The notes beneath the pieces are model-generated. The model worked only from the letters and a program-made list of their open reading frames with translations, was not told where the DNA came from and did no database searches. From contig CANQHE010000007.1 in assembly GCA_947623735.1 (NCBI GenBank), positions 1 through 42,513 on the forward strand: a DNA stretch of 42,513 bases, given 5' to 3'. The DNA is from an uncultured Bacilli bacterium (GTDB lineage Bacteria > Bacillota_I > Bacilli_A > RF39 > UBA660). Shown piece after piece: positions 1 through 12,808 of this stretch; within the stretch, counting starts at the first letter, position 1, and every line of letters starts with the position of its first letter. Position numbers and translations under genes: made by a program.

Positions 1-23
1 GTATAATAAAAGGAGATAAACTA

Positions 24-263
24 ATGGAAGAAGTATATAAAGAAATGAATAACTTTACTGATGAATATTATTGGACCAAATACTTTACAAGAGAAAGAAT
101 GGAGAGAAGTCAAAGACATTATGCGAAAGAACAAGGTTTTAGAGAAAGCCAAATTGAAACGGTAAAAAATATGCTTAAAGATAACATTGCTATTGAAAAA
201 ATCCAAAAATATACTGAACTTAATATTGAAGAGATAAAGGAAATCAAAAAAGAAATGGGCTAA
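24..263 (+). CDS. Small protein resembling the C-terminal tail of Rpn/PD-(D/E)XK-type transposase-nuclease proteins; possibly a remnant
   Basis: ORF with upstream AGGAG; the tail 'NMLKDNIAIEKIQKYTELNIEEIKEIK' resembles the C-terminal motif of the Rpn family; no nuclease domain present. Confidence 0.45.
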   Translation: MEEVYKEMNNFTDEYYWTKYFTRERMERSQRHYAKEQGFRESQIETVKNMLKDNIAIEKIQKYTELNIEEIKEIKKEMG

Positions 264-286
264 ACCCATTTTTTTAATCTCATAAT

Positions 287-2287
<2,001 letters not shown>

Positions 2288-3178
2288 TTACCAAAGTTTC
2301 TTTGGATACACCCCTTCCTCTATTAATTTATTAATATTTTCTTTTAATATATTCAAATCTTCTTTATAAGTTATCCCATACCATTTTGCATTAGTTGGTA
2401 TTACTTTAATATTAACTTCTTTTTCTTTCATCATTTTATCAAGCACCATTGGTAATAAAAATTCTTTTTTATCAATATCCTTATCACTATTAAAACATTT
2501 AACCATTTCTTTTTCTAATACTGGAAAAATATTTGGCCTTAAACCATACATGAGCATTGAAACAGGATGATTATTAGCCATTTTATATTTATCTCCTCCC
2601 ATTAAAGGAGTACCATAAATAGCATCTTTCTCTTGTTCTACTAAACTTTCAACAATATCCGTTAAATTACCATTTGAATCTGTAAAACAAACTCCTCTTT
2701 TAACTGCTCCGGCATTAGTTAGTGCATCTCCTATTTTATACCCAATAACAGCATATCCTTCTTCTTTTTCTAAAAACTCACTTAGCAAATAAAAAGGTTC
2801 TCTTCCGTAAAAATCATCCGCGGAAATTAAAGCAAAAGGTTCATTCACTAAATTCTTTGCTACATATAAAGCATGGCCTGTTCCTAAAGGCTTAACTCTA
2901 TCCCTAGGTATCGATACATCTAAAGGTACATCATCCATTTCTTGAAAAGCATAACAAACCTCAATATGATTCTCTAATCTTTTTCCAATCGTCTCTTTAA
3001 ATACTTCTTCTATTTCTTTTTTTATTACAAATACTATCTTTTGAAATCCGGCCATTTTAGCATCATATACCGAATAATCAATTATAAACTCACCATTTGG
3101 ACCTACAGCTTCAATTTGTTTAAAACCACCAAATCTACTTCCCATTCCCGCGGCAAGTACAACTAATGTCTTTTTCAT
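2288..3178 (-). CDS. Sugar-phosphate nucleotidyltransferase family protein
   Basis: N-terminal LVVLAAGMGSRFGG nucleotidyltransferase signature. Confidence 0.8.
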   Translation of the reverse strand: MKKTLVVLAAGMGSRFGGFKQIEAVGPNGEFIIDYSVYDAKMAGFQKIVFVIKKEIEEVFKETIGKRLENHIEVCYAFQEMDDVPLDVSIPRDRVKPLGTGHALYVAKNLVNEPFALISADDFYGREPFYLLSEFLEKEEGYAVIGYKIGDALTNAGAVKRGVCFTDSNGNLTDIVESLVEQEKDAIYGTPLMGGDKYKMANNHPVSMLMYGLRPNIFPVLEKEMVKCFNSDKDIDKKEFLLPMVLDKMMKEKEVNIKVIPTNAKWYGITYKEDLNILKENINKLIEEGVYPKKLW

Positions 3179-3270
3179 AAGCCCTCCATTTTTCTAATTA
3201 TATCATGACTAAAATTTAATTAAAATAGAAAAACATGAAACTTTACTAAAATTCATGTTTTTCTTAAAAA

Positions 3271-6200
3271 CTACATTTTCTTAAGACTTTTATGATTTTT
3301 CATTAATTTTCTAACTCCAAAATTTCTCGCAAAAGCAACACTAACATACTTTTCATCAGAATCTATTACAACACCTCTACCATATATCGTGTGCATAACA
3401 ATATCTCCTTTATTATAAGTTATATCTTGATCGGTATACATTTCGTTTTTATCTAAAACTTTTTCTTCTTTAATACTTAAATTACTCGTTTCTAAAACAT
3501 CATCTCTAATTTCATTAATAAATCTTGAAGGGGGATTAGCATTTGTTTTACCATAAAGCATTCTTTTTTTGGCATTTGTAAGATATAATCTTTCTTTAGC
3601 TCTTGTAAAACCTACATAACATAATCGTCTTTCTTCTTCGATACCTGACTCTCCCTCTAAAAAAGCATTAGAATGTGGAAATATCCCCTCTTCCATTCCA
3701 ATAATAAAGACTACGGGAAATTCCAGTCCTTTTGCGCTATGTAAAGTCATCAATGTTATTACTTCATCATTATCTTTATGTTCAGTTATATCGGCGATTA
3801 AACTTATTTCATCTAAGAAATCTCCCAAATTAACTGACCCTGTCCGAGCTTCAAAGGAAGCGGTAATACTCTTAAATTCTTCTAAGTTTTCTATTCTAAG
3901 TTCACTTTCAAGTGTTTTTTCAGCCTCTATCTCTCTTTTTAAACCACTTTTATCTAATACATCATCAATCAATTCCGTTAAAGACATATTTAGGGCATCA
4001 TTTTGTAAAGTCTTAATTAATTCTTTAAATTCTAATTCTTTTCCACTTTCTATAGCATCAAACATACTAATACCCTTCATACGTGCTGTATCCTCAAGTG
4101 CTTCTATCGTTTTAGAACCAATCTTTCTTTTTGGGGTATTAATAACTCTTCTTAAACTAATATCATCTGCTGTATTGTTAATAAGTCTTAAATAACATAG
4201 TAAATCTTTAATTTCTTTACGATTATAGAAGTAATAACTACCAACTACTTTATAAGGAAAATTATTTTTAAGTAATACTTCTTCTACTATTCGCGACTGA
4301 GCATTAGTTCTATAAAATATTGCGATATCTTTATAATTATAACCATCATTAAGTAATTTTTTTATTTCATCAACTATTAAAGTTATCTCATGCTTTTCAT
4401 CATAACTTCGCATATATTTTACTTTAACGCCATCACCAAGTTCACTAAAAAGCTCCATATCTTTTCTTTCTTTATTATTCTTAATCACTGAGTTCGCAGC
4501 ATTTAATATATTTTTAGTACTTCGATAATTTTGCTCTAAAGCAATAACTCTGGCATCAGTATAATCTTTTTCAAAATTAAGAATATTCCTAAAATTAGCC
4601 CCTCTAAAAGCATAAATACAATTATGAACACATATCCCATTTGCAATATAATTTCTTGTCGCCGGAATAGATAAATCATATACTACACCCTCATAATTAT
4701 AACTATCAATTTTTTTTATTTCCTCTTCTATTAAAGTATCTCCCTTATAAGTTGCCACTACCATTCCTTCTCTTAAAGAACCTGCGGGAATAAATTTAAA
4801 AGCCTCACTTTCTGTCAGTTTTATTTTTTCTACTATATTAACATCAGGAATAAATTGGGCAATTTTATTAGCAAATAAGAAAGCTTCATCCATCGTTATT
4901 CTCTCTGTTTCAATTCTAAAATCATTATTTTTTCCATTTCTAACATTAAATCCGGAATTTTCTAATAAAGTCCTATAATCTTCATTTGTTGTATTAAAAG
5001 AAATCCTTTGGGCATGATATTCCCTTTTACTTGCTTTCTCACAACTTAAATAATTTATATTTATAATTCTATTACTAACTGTTTTACGAGTAAATCCACT
5101 TTTAGAATAATGAGGGTAATTCATATCTAAAAATTCATTATTCATTAGCATAGCCGCTCTAAGTTCTGTAGGTATAGAATTATAAAATCTTTCAATATCA
5201 TCATTAGAAAACAAAAGTTTACGCCCTTCCGTATAAAAAACCATTTGAGGAATACCATAAGTTGCCGCATAGTATTGTTCATAATAACTAGCTTCAACTT
5301 GACTATCACATCTTTTTAAAAGCCAAATCTTATCAGCATGTTCTTGATTCAATCTCTGTTTCAATCCATTTACTAATATAGATGTTTTAGCTCTTCTATA
5401 AGAACGAGTTTGTCCTATTCTAAAACCTAAACCCTTTTTATACATTAAATAAACATAAAACTTATCCATTTCCATTGGTAACTTATAAAAAACTATATGT
5501 TCTGGTGTACATTCTATTACCTTTCCAGAATTTGTTGTTATTTTAATAATTTTCCCTTTATAATTAGTTGGTATTAACTTTTCTACTTCTAAAAAACTAG
5601 TTTTTCCAAATCCTACACCACTTAAAACCAAATCTCCATCTTTTATATCTTCAATATTTTTTTCGCCATCTTTAGTTATTACTTTACTCCCAGGTATTAA
5701 ACATTGATTTACATCCCCCACCACAAATATATTTTTATATTTTAAAGCAAGTAACTTACTCATCTTATATTGGACTTCATTAGTATCTTGATACTCATCA
5801 ATAAGGATATATTTAAAATGTTCTTGATATCTATCTAATACCTCTTTATTAGTTCTAAAAAGTTTAACTGGTAAAACGAGTAAATCATCAAAATCAACAC
5901 TATTATTTCTTTTTAAAACTTGATTATATTCCAAATATACTTCGACAGCTTTTTTTTCTACTGGAGTATTAAAAAATTTATCTAACTCTCCTTCAGTTAA
6001 TAATTCATTTTTAATAAAACTAATTTTACTTCTAACAAAATAAGGACTTACTTCTTTAACGTCAATGTTTTTTTCTTTCATTATTTTTTTAATTAAACTT
6101 AACGCATCATCACTATCAATAATTGTAAAATTTTTATTCATGCCTAAATTTTCTAAATTTTCTCTAATAATTTTAAGTCCAAAAGAATGGAAAGTCCCCA

Positions 6201-6435
6201 CGAATACCCGATTATCCGGCACTAAAACATTTAATCTTTCTCGCATTTCCTTCGCGGCTTTATTCGTAAAGGTAATTGCAAGTATCTCTGTATCTCTTAC
6301 TCCTTTATCTATTAAATAAGCGATTCTCGTTGTAAGTACTTTTGTCTTTCCTGAACCTGCTCCGGCAATAACTAAACAGGGTCCATCTATATGTTCTACT
6401 GCTTCTTTCTGTTCTTTATTTAAACTACTTAACAT
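3271..6435 (-). CDS. pcrA: UvrD/PcrA-family ATP-dependent DNA helicase interrupted in frame by an intein
   Basis: Walker A AGAGSGKT, LIDEYQDTN, VGDVNQ//CIYAFRGAN split, TLHSAKGLEF, FTRAKERL. Confidence 0.95.
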   Translation of the reverse strand: MLSSLNKEQKEAVEHIDGPCLVIAGAGSGKTKVLTTRIAYLIDKGVRDTEILAITFTNKAAKEMRERLNVLVPDNRVFVGTFHSFGLKIIRENLENLGMNKNFTIIDSDDALSLIKKIMKEKNIDVKEVSPYFVRSKISFIKNELLTEGELDKFFNTPVEKKAVEVYLEYNQVLKRNNSVDFDDLLVLPVKLFRTNKEVLDRYQEHFKYILIDEYQDTNEVQYKMSKLLALKYKNIFVVGDVNQCLIPGSKVITKDGEKNIEDIKDGDLVLSGVGFGKTSFLEVEKLIPTNYKGKIIKITTNSGKVIECTPEHIVFYKLPMEMDKFYVYLMYKKGLGFRIGQTRSYRRAKTSILVNGLKQRLNQEHADKIWLLKRCDSQVEASYYEQYYAATYGIPQMVFYTEGRKLLFSNDDIERFYNSIPTELRAAMLMNNEFLDMNYPHYSKSGFTRKTVSNRIININYLSCEKASKREYHAQRISFNTTNEDYRTLLENSGFNVRNGKNNDFRIETERITMDEAFLFANKIAQFIPDVNIVEKIKLTESEAFKFIPAGSLREGMVVATYKGDTLIEEEIKKIDSYNYEGVVYDLSIPATRNYIANGICVHNCIYAFRGANFRNILNFEKDYTDARVIALEQNYRSTKNILNAANSVIKNNKERKDMELFSELGDGVKVKYMRSYDEKHEITLIVDEIKKLLNDGYNYKDIAIFYRTNAQSRIVEEVLLKNNFPYKVVGSYYFYNRKEIKDLLCYLRLINNTADDISLRRVINTPKRKIGSKTIEALEDTARMKGISMFDAIESGKELEFKELIKTLQNDALNMSLTELIDDVLDKSGLKREIEAEKTLESELRIENLEEFKSITASFEARTGSVNLGDFLDEISLIADITEHKDNDEVITLMTLHSAKGLEFPVVFIIGMEEGIFPHSNAFLEGESGIEEERRLCYVGFTRAKERLYLTNAKKRMLYGKTNANPPSRFINEIRDDVLETSNLSIKEEKVLDKNEMYTDQDITYNKGDIVMHTIYGRGVVIDSDEKYVSVAFARNFGVRKLMKNHKSLKKM
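4621..5703 (-). other. Intein (361 aa) in the VGDVNQ|(C)IYAFRGA motif of the helicase
   Basis: Starts CLIPGSKVITKDG (block A), TTNSGKVIECTPEHIVF (block B), ends GVVYDLSIPATRNYIANGICVHN (blocks F/G) followed by Cys+1. Confidence 0.93.
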
Positions 6436-6738
6436 TTTTTACCACCCATTGTCTATTATATCAAAAAAGTCTTTTATACAAAAGAAAAACCATCTCTTTT
6501 TCCTTAAAAATTTTTAAGCCATTTAAAAACAAACCTCTAAAAGATTTGCTTTTATATTTCTAAGTCTAACTTAGAAAACTCATCGAGTATTAAGTAACCT
6601 AAAACTATTTTTTTAATTAACTTTTTAATAAAGAAATTCCATGATAAAGCTCCTTATACTCTTGTATAATAGAAAATATCATATATTTTTCTACTATATA
6701 TTAACTATACAATATTATTTTTATAATTTCAAGTATTT

Positions 6739-7479
6739 TTAAGTTTTATTATTTCCTAAAATTTGGTAAAATCTTTCTTTTTTAAATTCATTATTACTAC
6801 TATCAATAAATTCTATTTCTCCATTACTTTCCTCAATATTAAGGCTCTCTAAAACTTCTTTAAGTCTTTTAGCAACTCCTCTACTCCCATCATAAAACTT
6901 AACATTTCCCAGCACTTCTTTTATTTCTTCTTTTATTAAAGGATAATGAGTACACCCTAAAACCACATTTTTAACTCCTCTATATTTTTTTAAATTATTC
7001 TCTAAATATTCATTTATTTTAGAACTATTTCTCTCAATTAAATCAGCAAGCCCTACACAATCACAAATTTGCATTTTATGATTATCAAACTTTTGATAAA
7101 GTTCTTTAAATCTATCCGCATGAGTTGTACCATATGTTGCCATGATTAAAGTACTTTCCTGATAATCATTATCGTAAACCATTTTTAATGCTGGTTCTAC
7201 AGCAATTATCGGAATATCAAACTCCTCTCTTAAAGCATCTTTACATATTGCACTCGCCGTATTACACGCAATTACAATTACTTTACAGCCCTTATTTACT
7301 AAATATTTACATATATTCTTAACTATTTCTATAAGCTCCTCTTTACTTTTATCTCCATAAGGGTTATTTAAAGAATCGCTATAATAAATATATTTATAAT
7401 TTGGAGTCAGTTTTAATATTTCTTTAAAAACTGTTACTCCTCCAATTCCGGAATCAAATATCCCAATCATTTTTATCAC
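6739..7479 (-). CDS. murI: Glutamate racemase
   Basis: IGIFDSGIGGVTV, ACNTASA, LGCTHYPL motifs. Confidence 0.95.
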   Translation of the reverse strand: MIKMIGIFDSGIGGVTVFKEILKLTPNYKYIYYSDSLNNPYGDKSKEELIEIVKNICKYLVNKGCKVIVIACNTASAICKDALREEFDIPIIAVEPALKMVYDNDYQESTLIMATYGTTHADRFKELYQKFDNHKMQICDCVGLADLIERNSSKINEYLENNLKKYRGVKNVVLGCTHYPLIKEEIKEVLGNVKFYDGSRGVAKRLKEVLESLNIEESNGEIEFIDSSNNEFKKERFYQILGNNKT

Positions 7480-7543
7480 CTACTAAAATATATTATTAAT
7501 TAACTAAAAAAGATTCCCGAAAAGAAATCTTTAATAAAACTAG

Positions 7544-9703
7544 CTATTTTCTTTTTTTACTATCTTTAGGATCTTTTTTTGCTATCGCTTGTTTTCGAGA
7601 TAAATTAAGTCGTCCCCTATTATCATAGCCTAAAGCTTTAACTAAAATCTTATCGCCAACACTTACGATATCTTTTGGTTTATCTACTCTTTTTTGATCT
7701 AACTCTGATACATGAACTAAACCTTCACAACCTGGCCATAATTCTACAAAACAACCAAAGTCTTCTACTTTTACTACTTTTCCAGTATAAATAGCATTAA
7801 CTTCTACTTCTCTTACAACTTCTTCAATCATCTTGCGGGTTTTCGCGATAATCTCGGCATCTTGGTGATAAATAATTACGCGACCATCATCTTCCAAATC
7901 AACTTTAACGGCATCCTTATCATTAACGGATTTTACATTACTTGCTTCTAAAATAATTTTGGTAATCATATCACCACCCCGGCCAATAACATCTTTAATC
8001 TTATCGGGATTAATCATAAATGTATCAATCTTTGGCGCATATTTACTTAAACTCTTGCGTGGTTCAGGAATACATTTTGTCATTACATCAAGTATTTGCA
8101 TTCTTGCTTTCTTAGCTTGCGCTAGAGCTTCTTTAAGTATCTTTTCGGTAACACCTTTAATCTTTATATCCATTTGTAGAGCACAAATACCTTTTTTAGT
8201 TCCTGCTACTTTAAAATCCATGTCTCCCATATGATCTTCTAATCCTTGAATATCAGTAAGAATGGTATATTTTTTCTTATCTTCACTCTCTATTAGACCC
8301 ATCGCAATACCCGCAACAGGAGCTTTAATTGGAACACCCGCCGCCATTAAAGATAGACAACCCGCACAAATAGTTGCTTGACTACTTGAACCATTTGATT
8401 CTAATATTTCACTTACAACTCTAATTGTATAAGGAAATTCTTCTTCACTAGGAATAACTTGAAGTAAAGCTCTTTCACCTAGTGCTCCATGCCCAATTTC
8501 TCTTCTTCCTGGGGCGCCATATCTTCCCGTCTCTCCTACTGAGAAAGCTGGAAAATTATAGTGTAACATAAATCTCTTAGTATCTTCAAGTCCTAATCCA
8601 TCAAGTATTTGATGTTCCCCAATCGCACCTAAAGTAGTTGTCGCAAGACTCTGAGTTTCACCTCTTGTAAATACTGCTGAACCATGCGTTCTCGGTAGTA
8701 GATCAATCTCACAAGAAAGTGGTCTAATTTCATCCATTGCCCGACCATCTGGTCTAATCTTTTTATCAGTAATTAATCTTCGAACTTCCTGAGCTTCAAT
8801 TAAATTAACAATCTTTTCTACTTGTTTAAGTTTTTCTTCGACGTTTTCATCTTCGGCATATATTTCGGTAAAATTCTCAATTGTTCTTGTCTTTACTTCA
8901 TCTATTTTTGCATATTTTTCTAACTTATCTTTAATTTGAATTGCCTCTAACATATCTTTAGTGGCATATTCTTCGACAGCTTTTTTAATTTCCGGATCTA
9001 TTTCGGCTTTAGCCAGTTCTATTTTTGGAACTCCGATTTCATCAATTATTTCTTGTTCAAACTTACATAACTTTTTAACTTGTTCTTCCCCAAACATTAA
9101 AGCTTCTAACATTTCTTTTTCGGATAATTCACTAGCTCCGGCCTCAACCATACATATCGCATCTTTAGTACCCGCAACTGTAAGTGATAGATCACTTTCT
9201 TCTACTTCATCTGCTGTTGGATTAATTACGAGCTTTTTACCAACTCTTCCTACTACTACCCCGGCAACCGGACCATCAAAAGGAATTTTAGATATTCCTA
9301 AACATAAACTAGTTCCAAATAAAGCTGCCATTTCGGGACTATTATCAGGATCAACTGATAATACGGTATTAACAACTTGTATTTCTTGTCTTAAGTTTTC
9401 ATCAAACATCGGTCTAATTGGTCGATCAATAAGTCTAGCTGCTAAAGTTGCCGCATCACTAGGTCTTCCTTCTCTTTTAATAAATCCTCCTGGTATTTTC
9501 CCTACTGAATATAATTTTTCTTGATATAACACTTGTAGAGGAAAGAAATCTTGTCCCATTACTTCTTTTCCCATCACACAAACTGATAATACTACTGTAT
9601 CCCCATATCTAACTAATACTGCTCCATCAGTCTGTTTGGCAAGTTCTCCAGTTTCAACTATTAAATCTCTTCCTAAGAAATCCATTTTAAATACTTTTTT
9701 CAT
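7544..9703 (-). CDS. pnp: Polyribonucleotide nucleotidyltransferase
   Basis: Full-length PNPase with duplicated RNase PH domains, KH ([10 protein letters not shown]) and S1 domain. Confidence 0.97.
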   Translation of the reverse strand: MKKVFKMDFLGRDLIVETGELAKQTDGAVLVRYGDTVVLSVCVMGKEVMGQDFFPLQVLYQEKLYSVGKIPGGFIKREGRPSDAATLAARLIDRPIRPMFDENLRQEIQVVNTVLSVDPDNSPEMAALFGTSLCLGISKIPFDGPVAGVVVGRVGKKLVINPTADEVEESDLSLTVAGTKDAICMVEAGASELSEKEMLEALMFGEEQVKKLCKFEQEIIDEIGVPKIELAKAEIDPEIKKAVEEYATKDMLEAIQIKDKLEKYAKIDEVKTRTIENFTEIYAEDENVEEKLKQVEKIVNLIEAQEVRRLITDKKIRPDGRAMDEIRPLSCEIDLLPRTHGSAVFTRGETQSLATTTLGAIGEHQILDGLGLEDTKRFMLHYNFPAFSVGETGRYGAPGRREIGHGALGERALLQVIPSEEEFPYTIRVVSEILESNGSSSQATICAGCLSLMAAGVPIKAPVAGIAMGLIESEDKKKYTILTDIQGLEDHMGDMDFKVAGTKKGICALQMDIKIKGVTEKILKEALAQAKKARMQILDVMTKCIPEPRKSLSKYAPKIDTFMINPDKIKDVIGRGGDMITKIILEASNVKSVNDKDAVKVDLEDDGRVIIYHQDAEIIAKTRKMIEEVVREVEVNAIYTGKVVKVEDFGCFVELWPGCEGLVHVSELDQKRVDKPKDIVSVGDKILVKALGYDNRGRLNLSRKQAIAKKDPKDSKKRK

Positions 9704-9766
9704 ATTTCACCATATAACTTTCTAATAATATTTATTACAAAAAAAGACACTAAAAATTTTAGTGCC

Positions 9767-10036
9767 CTATTTTCTTAAACCTAATTTACTAATTACATTT
9801 CTGTAACTAACAACATCATTATCTTTCAAGTAAGCAAGTAATTTTCTTCTCTTACCAACTTTCATTAAAAGTCCTCTGTTAGAATGATAATCATGTTTAT
9901 GAACTTTTAAATGTTCTGTTAAATCATTGATTTCATGAGTTAAAATTGCAATTTGTACTTCTGTTGAACCACAATCTTTCTCATTCTTACCAAATTCTTT
10001 AATTAGTTGTGCTTTTGTTTCCTTAGAAACTGCCAT
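9767..10036 (-). CDS. rpsO: 30S ribosomal protein S15
   Basis: 89 aa, [25 protein letters not shown]; adjacent to pnp. Confidence 0.98.
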   Translation of the reverse strand: MAVSKETKAQLIKEFGKNEKDCGSTEVQIAILTHEINDLTEHLKVHKHDYHSNRGLLMKVGKRRKLLAYLKDNDVVSYRNVISKLGLRK

Positions 10037-10158
10037 TTTTTATTCCTCCTTCTTTTATAATCGGTTTAAACTAAGTAATAATTTAAGGAGTAAATTAAAA
10101 CTTGGAATAAACTTCATATACATTATATTATATAATAATCTAAAAATCAACCAAAAAT

Positions 10159-10407
10159 TTACGAGTTATTCCTTACACTTTCAATATTTTGAAATTCAAA
10201 TTTATATTCTTGATCTACATTTGGATACTTTACTTTATCTACTTTTTCCAAAAAATCACTTTTTTCTCTAACCCATAATGGATATTCGCCATATAATCCT
10301 CGATATACAACCATATCTTTTAATGTTTCACTATCCTTAGCAATTAAAACTACAGTATAATAATCCCCCTTAAAATGCTTATAAATACCATTTACTTTAA
10401 CTTCCAT
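10159..10407 (-). CDS. DUF1653-like protein
   Basis: VNGIYKHFKGDYYTV...VVYRGLYG...WVREKSDFLEKV. Confidence 0.75.
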   Translation of the reverse strand: MEVKVNGIYKHFKGDYYTVVLIAKDSETLKDMVVYRGLYGEYPLWVREKSDFLEKVDKVKYPNVDQEYKFEFQNIESVRNNS

Positions 10408-10451
10408 AATATCAACTCCTAACTAATTATATCAAATATTTTCTAAAAAAT

Positions 10452-12005
10452 CTATTTTATTTTTCTTTTACTATTTAAAAGCAACTCTTTAATACTATCA
10501 GTAATATTAGTACTATCTCTTCTTATCTTTTTCATCTGTTCTTCCCTAACTAATTTAAGATATAATTTAAAATCGTTAGTATCGACAATTTTTTTAACCT
10601 CTAAAAAGACATCCGGAATATTACCTCCAGTAATAATTATTTTAGCATCCCCCATAAGCATATAAAATATCCCAAAATTCTTTCCTTTATACATAACTCT
10701 TATATCATTTAAACCAAGTACCAACCTATCTTTACCCAAATTACCTTTTATTATTTTATCTAAATCATTATTAATTTGTTTTCTAAAACTCTTTTCACTT
10801 GCTAGTATTCCATTTATTAAATAATTTCCCTCCTGATAATAATAAATATTATCTTCTTTTTGTTTTTCTTCTACCCTCATTACTCTTTTAAGAAGATCTA
10901 CATATTGATGTAATTCTTCATTTAAATCTTCATTATTTAAATCATCTTCTCCTAGTAAATCAACCAATGCATATATATCCTTTACAATCATTGATGCTTC
11001 TATATTTCCCATCTTCATAGCTTTTTTAATTAATTCTTGTTCCTCAGTTGTTAACAAAGAATCCATTATATTTTGTCTTTTATTCTCCAAAGACTTTCTT
11101 TTTTCATTTAAAAGCAAATTATCTAATTGTCTTAAATACTCCTCTTGTAAATCTTTACTAAAACCATCTTTCTCCATCGCCATTGTTAATTCGGATACAC
11201 TACATATTCCTTTTAATTTTCCCTGTTCAATAAATCTAGCTGTCTCTAAAGGTTTACTTTCTATTTTTTCTAGTCCAACAGATGTTTCTATCTTATCATT
11301 CATTTTCCCATAATAAATATAAATCATCATATTTTTAATATGTCTTTTGATTATTTCTTCATCTAGCTGATTAATTGGAACTTGAAGAGTAACACTTCGA
11401 TTTTGAACCCCAACCATCGTATTTAATTTATACTTTCTATAAATAAAACACTTTTCTTTATAATAATTCATATAATTAAAAAATAAATTTATAAACTTTT
11501 CTAAATTATCTTTTGCAATAATATAATCATCACTAATTAAACTTGCCATATCTTTTTCATATTTATGAATTATTTTATCATTTATATTTCTATATTTTTT
11601 CTTAGCTTCTCCATTAAGTTTTATTCCCATTAATACGAGTTCATAAAAATTATAATCACTTGCTTGCACTAAAAACAATAATCTTGGTAAATTATAAGTA
11701 ACTTTATTTATCCCCTCTTTATTAATTACCTCGCCTACTTCATATATACTATCATAATCTTCTTTTAATATATCTATAAGTTGTTGGGCTTTTTTTAATA
11801 ATTCCCTATAAGATAACTTATCACTATCGCCAAATACTGCTATTAATTCTCTCAATAATTTATCATGAGCCGAATCACTATTATAGAAAACAATTTCTAT
11901 ATCTTCAATAACTCGTTTAATATTTTTTCCTTCGGCTCTAACACTACCGCGAATAAAATTACGTAATGATTTTGATAATTCCATAAATATTACCCCCAAA
12001 AACAA
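10452..12005 (-). CDS. Hypothetical protein, about 510 aa, mostly helical
   Basis: Long ORF with lineage-typical composition; probable start is the internal Met of ...VIFMELSKSL. Confidence 0.6.
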   Translation of the reverse strand: MFLGVIFMELSKSLRNFIRGSVRAEGKNIKRVIEDIEIVFYNSDSAHDKLLRELIAVFGDSDKLSYRELLKKAQQLIDILKEDYDSIYEVGEVINKEGINKVTYNLPRLLFLVQASDYNFYELVLMGIKLNGEAKKKYRNINDKIIHKYEKDMASLISDDYIIAKDNLEKFINLFFNYMNYYKEKCFIYRKYKLNTMVGVQNRSVTLQVPINQLDEEIIKRHIKNMMIYIYYGKMNDKIETSVGLEKIESKPLETARFIEQGKLKGICSVSELTMAMEKDGFSKDLQEEYLRQLDNLLLNEKRKSLENKRQNIMDSLLTTEEQELIKKAMKMGNIEASMIVKDIYALVDLLGEDDLNNEDLNEELHQYVDLLKRVMRVEEKQKEDNIYYYQEGNYLINGILASEKSFRKQINNDLDKIIKGNLGKDRLVLGLNDIRVMYKGKNFGIFYMLMGDAKIIITGGNIPDVFLEVKKIVDTNDFKLYLKLVREEQMKKIRRDSTNITDSIKELLLNSKRKIK

Positions 12006-12053
12006 AATACTTGACTATTATAACATGTAAAATTTAAAAAAGCTATTTCTAGC

Positions 12054-12662
12054 TTAATTTTTTTCGATTTCCACAAATCTAATTGAATCTATTTTTTGAT
12101 TTACTTTTGGAACATCATTATCATCAGTACTAACTTTTGATATATTTTCAACTGTATCATATCCTGCGATAACTTTACCAAAGGCCGCATAATCACCATC
12201 TAAATAACTTAAAGCATCATTATCATTAACACAAATGAAGAACTGACTACTAGCACTATCCATATCTTGCGCACGAGCCATTGAAACAATTCCTTTTTCA
12301 TGTTTTAAATTATTTTCTACTCCATTATTTTTAAATTCACCTTTAATAGTATCGGCATTAGTACCATTGGCACTTATTCCTCCCTGAATCATAAAATCTT
12401 TAATTACTCGATGCCATCTAGTTCCATCATAAAACTTTTCTCCAACTAACTTTTTAAAATTCTCCACTGTAATTGGAGCCTCATCCGGATAAAGTTCAAT
12501 TAATATCACTTTATTTTTATCTGTTACAATTTTAACATAATTAGTTTCTTTATCTGTTTCGCTATAATTATAACCTTCAATCGTCCCATTAGTCGTATTA
12601 GTCTTACCACATCCACTTGTTAGTAAAAGTAAAGTTATCAACAAACATAATATTTTCTTCAA
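12054..12662 (-). CDS. Cyclophilin-type peptidyl-prolyl isomerase lipoprotein
   Basis: Lipobox LLTSGC; FYDGTRWHRVIKDFMIQGG and SSQFFI motifs. Confidence 0.93.
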   Translation of the reverse strand: MKKILCLLITLLLLTSGCGKTNTTNGTIEGYNYSETDKETNYVKIVTDKNKVILIELYPDEAPITVENFKKLVGEKFYDGTRWHRVIKDFMIQGGISANGTNADTIKGEFKNNGVENNLKHEKGIVSMARAQDMDSASSQFFICVNDNDALSYLDGDYAAFGKVIAGYDTVENISKVSTDDNDVPKVNQKIDSIRFVEIEKN

Positions 12663-12734
12663 TCATCATCACCAAATATATTTTATCACACAAATTATTA
12701 AATAGAAACTAAAAAATTAAAATTAATTATGCCC

Positions 12735-12749
12735 CAAAGTTTTTCTTTG
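12735..12749. promoter_or_regulatory. Palindrome CAAAG-TTTTT-CTTTG overlapping the putative -35 of the RhuM-Fic gene
   Basis: Near-identical copy at 15326-15340 with the same downstream ~30 bp. Confidence 0.55.
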
Positions 12750-12808
12750 CAATTCTAAATTTTTATGTTATATTTAATACAGATAAACAAATTAAGGGAG
12801 GGAAAAAG

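Noticed and set aside
6500-6738. Intergenic hairpin TTTCTAAG-TCTAA-CTTAGAAA and nearby AT-rich sequence as an sRNA gene
   Set aside because: Single short hairpin without a clear promoter/terminator pair; insufficient support
8961-9524. 187-aa plus-strand ORF inside pnp
   Set aside because: Antisense to a well-recognised gene; no homology-like features
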